DNA of 36,347 bases, from assembly GCA_903850885.1 (NCBI GenBank), contig CAINMU010000100.1, positions 1 through 36,347 of the forward strand. Reading direction: 5' to 3'. Each line of letters opens with the position of its first letter. Position 1 is the first letter of the stretch. The stretch comes from an uncultured Opitutia bacterium (GTDB lineage Bacteria > Verrucomicrobiota > Verrucomicrobiia > Opitutales > UBA953). Below, piece after piece: positions 33,429 to 36,347 of this stretch. A program made the translations under genes and the position numbers. Below the pieces are notes generated by a model. That model was given only the letters and a program-made list of their open reading frames with translations. It did no database searches and was not told the DNA's origin.

Positions 33429-34559
33429 ATGGAACGTCCGCCTTCCATTCTCTTGGTTGGTTTAGGCGGTGCGGGCTGCTCGATTGTCGCTCGGCTGGCC
33501 ACCCGATTGCCGCCGGAAATCGGAGTGGCCTTGATCGATACAGACACCCGTTCCTTTCAGCAACTTCCCGGCGCTACGGTCGTGCAAATCGGTCGGGCCC
33601 AGACCCGGGGTATGGGCACGGGCGGCGAAGCGGCCTTGGGTAGCGCTTCGGCCGAATCCGATGAAACCGCTTTACGTCGGATTTTTACCGGCGTCCCCAT
33701 CGTGGTGATGGTCACGGGTCTTGGGGGTGGTACGGGAAGCGGGGCCGCGGCCGTCGTCGCCGGTTATGCTGCCGAGGTCGGAGCGACCGTGTTGACGTTC
33801 GCGACCATGCCCTTTTCGCATGAAGGAGAACGACGCCAACGCCAAGCCAACGAAGCCACGGGAGTATTGGGTTTGAAATGTCACGGGCTGGTGGTCGTCC
33901 ATAACGATTTACTTTTACAACAAGTCGCCACCGACGCTCCACTTTCAGAATCCTTTGCGGCGGCGGATGCTTGGGTTGGTGGTGCTTTGCGTGCGCTGGC
34001 GGGAGCCTTTACCCCTGGGGCGTTGGTGGCGGCTGACCCAGCAGCTTTGCGTTCGATTCTGGCCAACCCTGGCTCACCCACCCTCTTTGCTTTTGGAGTG
34101 GGCACCGGAGAGGGCGCCGCGATGAAGGCCGCCCGTGCCGCCAGTGAATGCCCTTTGGCGCACGGCCCCAGTTCCGTCACGAAAGTTGCATCGCTCTTCG
34201 TCCATGTGACGGGTGGTCCGACTTTGACGACGACCGCGGCCTTTGAGGCAGTCGCCGCGGTCCGGACGCGTTTTGGTGGCGAGACCTCAACAATCGTCTG
34301 CGCCCGTGTTAATCCTGACCTTGGCGATCGAATCGAAGTTTCGGTTTTGGGAGCTTCGCTGCCAGCGCCCAAGAGTCCGGCGAAGGCCAAGAAGGGGGCA
34401 AAAGCTGGCGACCCCTCTCAGCCGATGTTTGAGTTCGCGACCGAGGAAGCGATGCGCCGTGGTCTGTTTGGTGGGACCCCGATGACTTTTATCGACGGTC
34501 AAGACATTGATGTACCGACTTACATCCGGAAGGCCGTCCGCTTGCCCGCGAGTCCTTGA
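33429..34559 (+). CDS. ftsZ: Divergent FtsZ with degenerate T7 loop
   Basis: FtsZ is the tubulin-like GTPase that forms the Z-ring. The tubulin signature is GLGGGTGSG (97-105). The N-terminal G-loop is VGLGGAGCS (usually VGVGGGGGN), and the nucleotide contacts PFSHEGERR (128-136) and HND (158-160) are kept. The T7 loop, which completes the GTPase site of the neighbouring subunit, reads [10 protein letters not shown] (199-208). Against E. coli NVDFAD it keeps the middle Asp (203) but has Ala at the Asn207 and catalytic Asp212 equivalents. The C-terminal peptide DVPTYIRK (361-368), which binds FtsA, is conserved. It is 376 residues long. Position after ftsA and the peptide support FtsZ rather than a tubulin homolog such as BtubA/B. 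Confidence 0.9.
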   Translation: MERPPSILLVGLGGAGCSIVARLATRLPPEIGVALIDTDTRSFQQLPGATVVQIGRAQTRGMGTGGEAALGSASAESDETALRRIFTGVPIVVMVTGLGGGTGSGAAAVVAGYAAEVGATVLTFATMPFSHEGERRQRQANEATGVLGLKCHGLVVVHNDLLLQQVATDAPLSESFAAADAWVGGALRALAGAFTPGALVAADPAALRSILANPGSPTLFAFGVGTGEGAAMKAARAASECPLAHGPSSVTKVASLFVHVTGGPTLTTTAAFEAVAAVRTRFGGETSTIVCARVNPDLGDRIEVSVLGASLPAPKSPAKAKKGAKAGDPSQPMFEFATEEAMRRGLFGGTPMTFIDGQDIDVPTYIRKAVRLPASP

Positions 34560-34608
34560 TTTTCGCTTCCCGGTTGCGCCCCCCGCGTCTCCTCATACGT
34601 TCAGCCGT

Positions 34609-35829
34609 ATGTCCGCGTTCGACGTCGCCACCATCCGGCAAGACTTCCCCATCCTGGCCCGACGGGTGCATGGGCGGCCGCTGACTTATTTGGATAATGC
34701 GGCGACATCACAGAAGCCGACCGCCGTCATCCAAGCTCTGGAGCGTTATTACTCCGAAAGTAACGCCAACGTCCATCGCGGGGTACATTTGCTCAGCGAG
34801 CAAGCTACCACGGCTTATGAAAGCGCCCGCCAGACGGTCGCTAAATTCTTAGGCTTAAAGGATGCTCGTGGCTGCGTCTTCGTGCGTGGAGCGACGGAGG
34901 GTATCAACCTGGTCGCCGACTGTTGGGGCCGAACGCATTTACGATCCGGAGACGAAATTCTGATCACCCATCTCGAACATCATGCTAATATCGTGCCTTG
35001 GCAGGTGGTGGCTGAGCGGACGGGCGCCAAGTTAGTCGTCGCCCCCGTCACGCCGCGGGGTGAAGTCGACCTCGAGGCTTTTAAGAAATTACTTTCGCCG
35101 CGGACGAAGTTAGTGGCCTTTGCGCATGTTTCTAATGCTTTGGGTACGGTGAATCCCGCCGTCGAGATGACGCGACTGGCGAAGGCCGTGGGGGCCACGG
35201 TACTCATCGACGCCTGCCAGGCCGCCGCGCACTTTAAGGTCGATGTCCCTGCGCTCGGTTGCGATTTTTACGTCTTCTCCGGACATAAGACTTTTGGTCC
35301 CACCGGCATCGGCGTGCTCTGGGGTCGTCCGGAAATTTTGGATGCGATGCCGCCCTATCAATATGGGGGCGACATGATCCGTAAGGTGGATTTCGAGGGT
35401 ACGACTTATCGCGAGGCGCCGGAGCGCTTTGAGGCTGGCACCCCGCACATCGCTGGGGCGTTAGGTTTGGCGGCGGCCTTGGATTATTTTATACCACGGC
35501 AGGCCGGAGCGCATGCGCACGAACAAAAACTTCTCGCCGCCGCGACCGAGCGCCTCAAGGCCATCAAAGGCCTGACCATCGTGGGCGAAGCGCCCGAGAA
35601 AGTCGCCGTCATCTCTTTTCTGCTCGAAGGCGGACACCCGCACGATGTCGGGACGCTTTTGGATGCGGATGGGATCGCGATTCGGACTGGCCATCATTGT
35701 TGCATGCCTTTGATGAAGCACTTTGGCATCAGCGGGACCGCCCGTGCCTCGTTCGCTTTTTATAACACCTTTGAGGAAGTCGACCGCCTGGCAATTTCGC
35801 TCGAGAAGGTACGCAAGATGATGGCCTAG
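34609..35829 (+). CDS. sufS: SufS-type cysteine desulfurase
   Basis: This PLP enzyme of the group II NifS/SufS family removes sulfur from cysteine for Fe-S cluster or other sulfur biosynthesis. The PLP lysine is Lys227 in [10 protein letters not shown], the cofactor-stacking His is in [11 protein letters not shown], and the catalytic Cys364 lies in RTGHHCCMP, where HHCAQP is common. DFPIL near the start and [13 protein letters not shown] near the end are typical. At 406 residues it is full length. ATG 34609 matches the family start, and longer frames would extend into ftsZ. It follows ftsZ by 49 bp on the same strand and ends at a stop shared with the convergent gene. No other suf genes are seen here. 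Confidence 0.93.
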   Translation: MSAFDVATIRQDFPILARRVHGRPLTYLDNAATSQKPTAVIQALERYYSESNANVHRGVHLLSEQATTAYESARQTVAKFLGLKDARGCVFVRGATEGINLVADCWGRTHLRSGDEILITHLEHHANIVPWQVVAERTGAKLVVAPVTPRGEVDLEAFKKLLSPRTKLVAFAHVSNALGTVNPAVEMTRLAKAVGATVLIDACQAAAHFKVDVPALGCDFYVFSGHKTFGPTGIGVLWGRPEILDAMPPYQYGGDMIRKVDFEGTTYREAPERFEAGTPHIAGALGLAAALDYFIPRQAGAHAHEQKLLAAATERLKAIKGLTIVGEAPEKVAVISFLLEGGHPHDVGTLLDADGIAIRTGHHCCMPLMKHFGISGTARASFAFYNTFEEVDRLAISLEKVRKMMA

Positions 35830-36347
35830 GCCGGCTTGGCGAGAGCCGCCGCTCCGGCTCGACGAAGCACGTCAAGGATACCTTGGATCTCCCAGTTACG
35901 CGAGGGGCCAGTCAGGCCGATGAGTCCACGGGCATCTTGGATATCCTCCGGATGATTACCTGGCGGCCAATCCAGCCACTGTTGCTCGTAGGTCGGCGAC
36001 TTGGTTTGCAGGAGCGGAAAGAGGGCATTGATGCAAAGCGTATCCGCGCGGCCGTCGGGCAAAACGCAGGAGAGCACATCATCAATTAGACGTCGCCGCA
36101 GGGAGGGAAGGGGGGTGCTGTCGGTTGTTTCCGCCCAGGTGCGGAGACGTTTGCGCCATTCCGGCTGGCGACGATTCAATTCCAAGTATTGCGCCAGACG
36201 GCGATAAGGATGTCCCGCGGGACGCAGCCCGCGCAGACGCCACCGCCCACATTTTTCCATGTAAAGGGCATCCAGGCCCAAGATAAGCATCTGCTCCGAG
36301 GAATGTGATCGGGCGAGTTCGCACATGGGCGCGCGGTTACCTCCGAG
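35826..36347 (-). CDS. DUF2851-like protein, C-terminal part (cut by window end)
   Basis: The frame is open to the right-hand edge, with LGGNRAP preceding the first internal Met, so the gene starts outside the window. The blocks [21 protein letters not shown] and [12 protein letters not shown] resemble DUF2851 proteins, whose function is unknown. About 173 residues are visible. Its stop and the sufS stop share the palindrome CTAG. The family call is by eye and moderate. Confidence 0.6.
   Translation of the reverse strand, partial: LGGNRAPMCELARSHSSEQMLILGLDALYMEKCGRWRLRGLRPAGHPYRRLAQYLELNRRQPEWRKRLRTWAETTDSTPLPSLRRRLIDDVLSCVLPDGRADTLCINALFPLLQTKSPTYEQQWLDWPPGNHPEDIQDARGLIGLTGPSRNWEIQGILDVLRRAGAAALAKPA

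Noticed and set aside
33429-34559. Bacterial tubulin (BtubA/B-like) instead of FtsZ
   Set aside because: Length, the conserved FtsZ C-terminal peptide and location after ftsA fit FtsZ; the GGGTGSG signature is common to both and does not discriminate.
1-36347. CRISPR array, prophage, insertion sequence or tRNA/rRNA genes
   Set aside because: No spaced direct repeats, transposase, integrase or structural RNA sequences were recognised on either strand.

Overview
The window is a dense, GC-rich stretch of bacterial chromosome whose largest part is a complete division and cell wall (dcw) gene cluster. No rRNA, tRNA, insertion sequence, prophage or CRISPR array is visible. Gene content points to a diderm of the PVC group, most likely Verrucomicrobiota of the Opitutae type. 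The clues are a meso-DAP-type MurE, an LpxL/HtrB-like acyltransferase, a fused MurC-MurB, a strongly divergent FtsZ, a PPi-type phosphofructokinase, paired FecR-domain secreted proteins, and starts that often lack a Shine-Dalgarno sequence. The phylum is an inference; there is no marker RNA here.

Layout. Positions 1-203 hold a small island of palindromic repeats. uvrC runs leftward, and cinA, holA and purB run rightward from an almost shared start region. A PPi-dependent phosphofructokinase follows and ends in a strong intrinsic terminator (7076-7107). Next come two tandem secreted FecR-domain paralogs, then tmk and holB. A three-gene ECF sigma factor / membrane protein / periplasmic helical protein module occupies 11064-12611. 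From 15826 back to 12615 the genes run leftward: a small lipoprotein, a terminator, aroC, a degenerate P-loop protein and a lipid A type acyltransferase.

The largest non-coding gap (15827-16200) is AT-rich and ends in a clear array of 10-bp-spaced GTGGG boxes, the expected operator for MraZ. From 16201 to 34559 the dcw cluster reads without interruption: mraZ, rsmH, ftsL-like, ftsI, murE, murF, mraY, murD, a LysM lipoprotein, ftsW, murG, murC-murB fusion, ddl, ftsQ-like, ftsA, ftsZ. Nine of its gene junctions are ATGA stop/start overlaps, so it is probably translated as a coupled unit. It supplies the cytoplasmic steps from UDP-MurNAc formation to UDP-MurNAc-pentapeptide, lipid I and lipid II, then the septal polymerase/transpeptidase pair and the Z-ring with its membrane anchor. 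A SufS-type cysteine desulfurase follows directly and ends in a stop shared with the convergent, window-truncated DUF2851-like gene.

Most noteworthy: an FtsZ that keeps the nucleotide-binding face and the C-terminal FtsA-binding peptide but has lost two of three key T7-loop residues; a UvrC without the four-cysteine cluster; the MraZ operator with a second upstream TGGGG pair and DnaA-box-like 9-mers on both sides of mraZ; the MurC-MurB fusion with a cysteine at the MurB catalytic position; a possible new envelope-stress ECF module; and paired FecR proteins that share a C-terminal helix motif.
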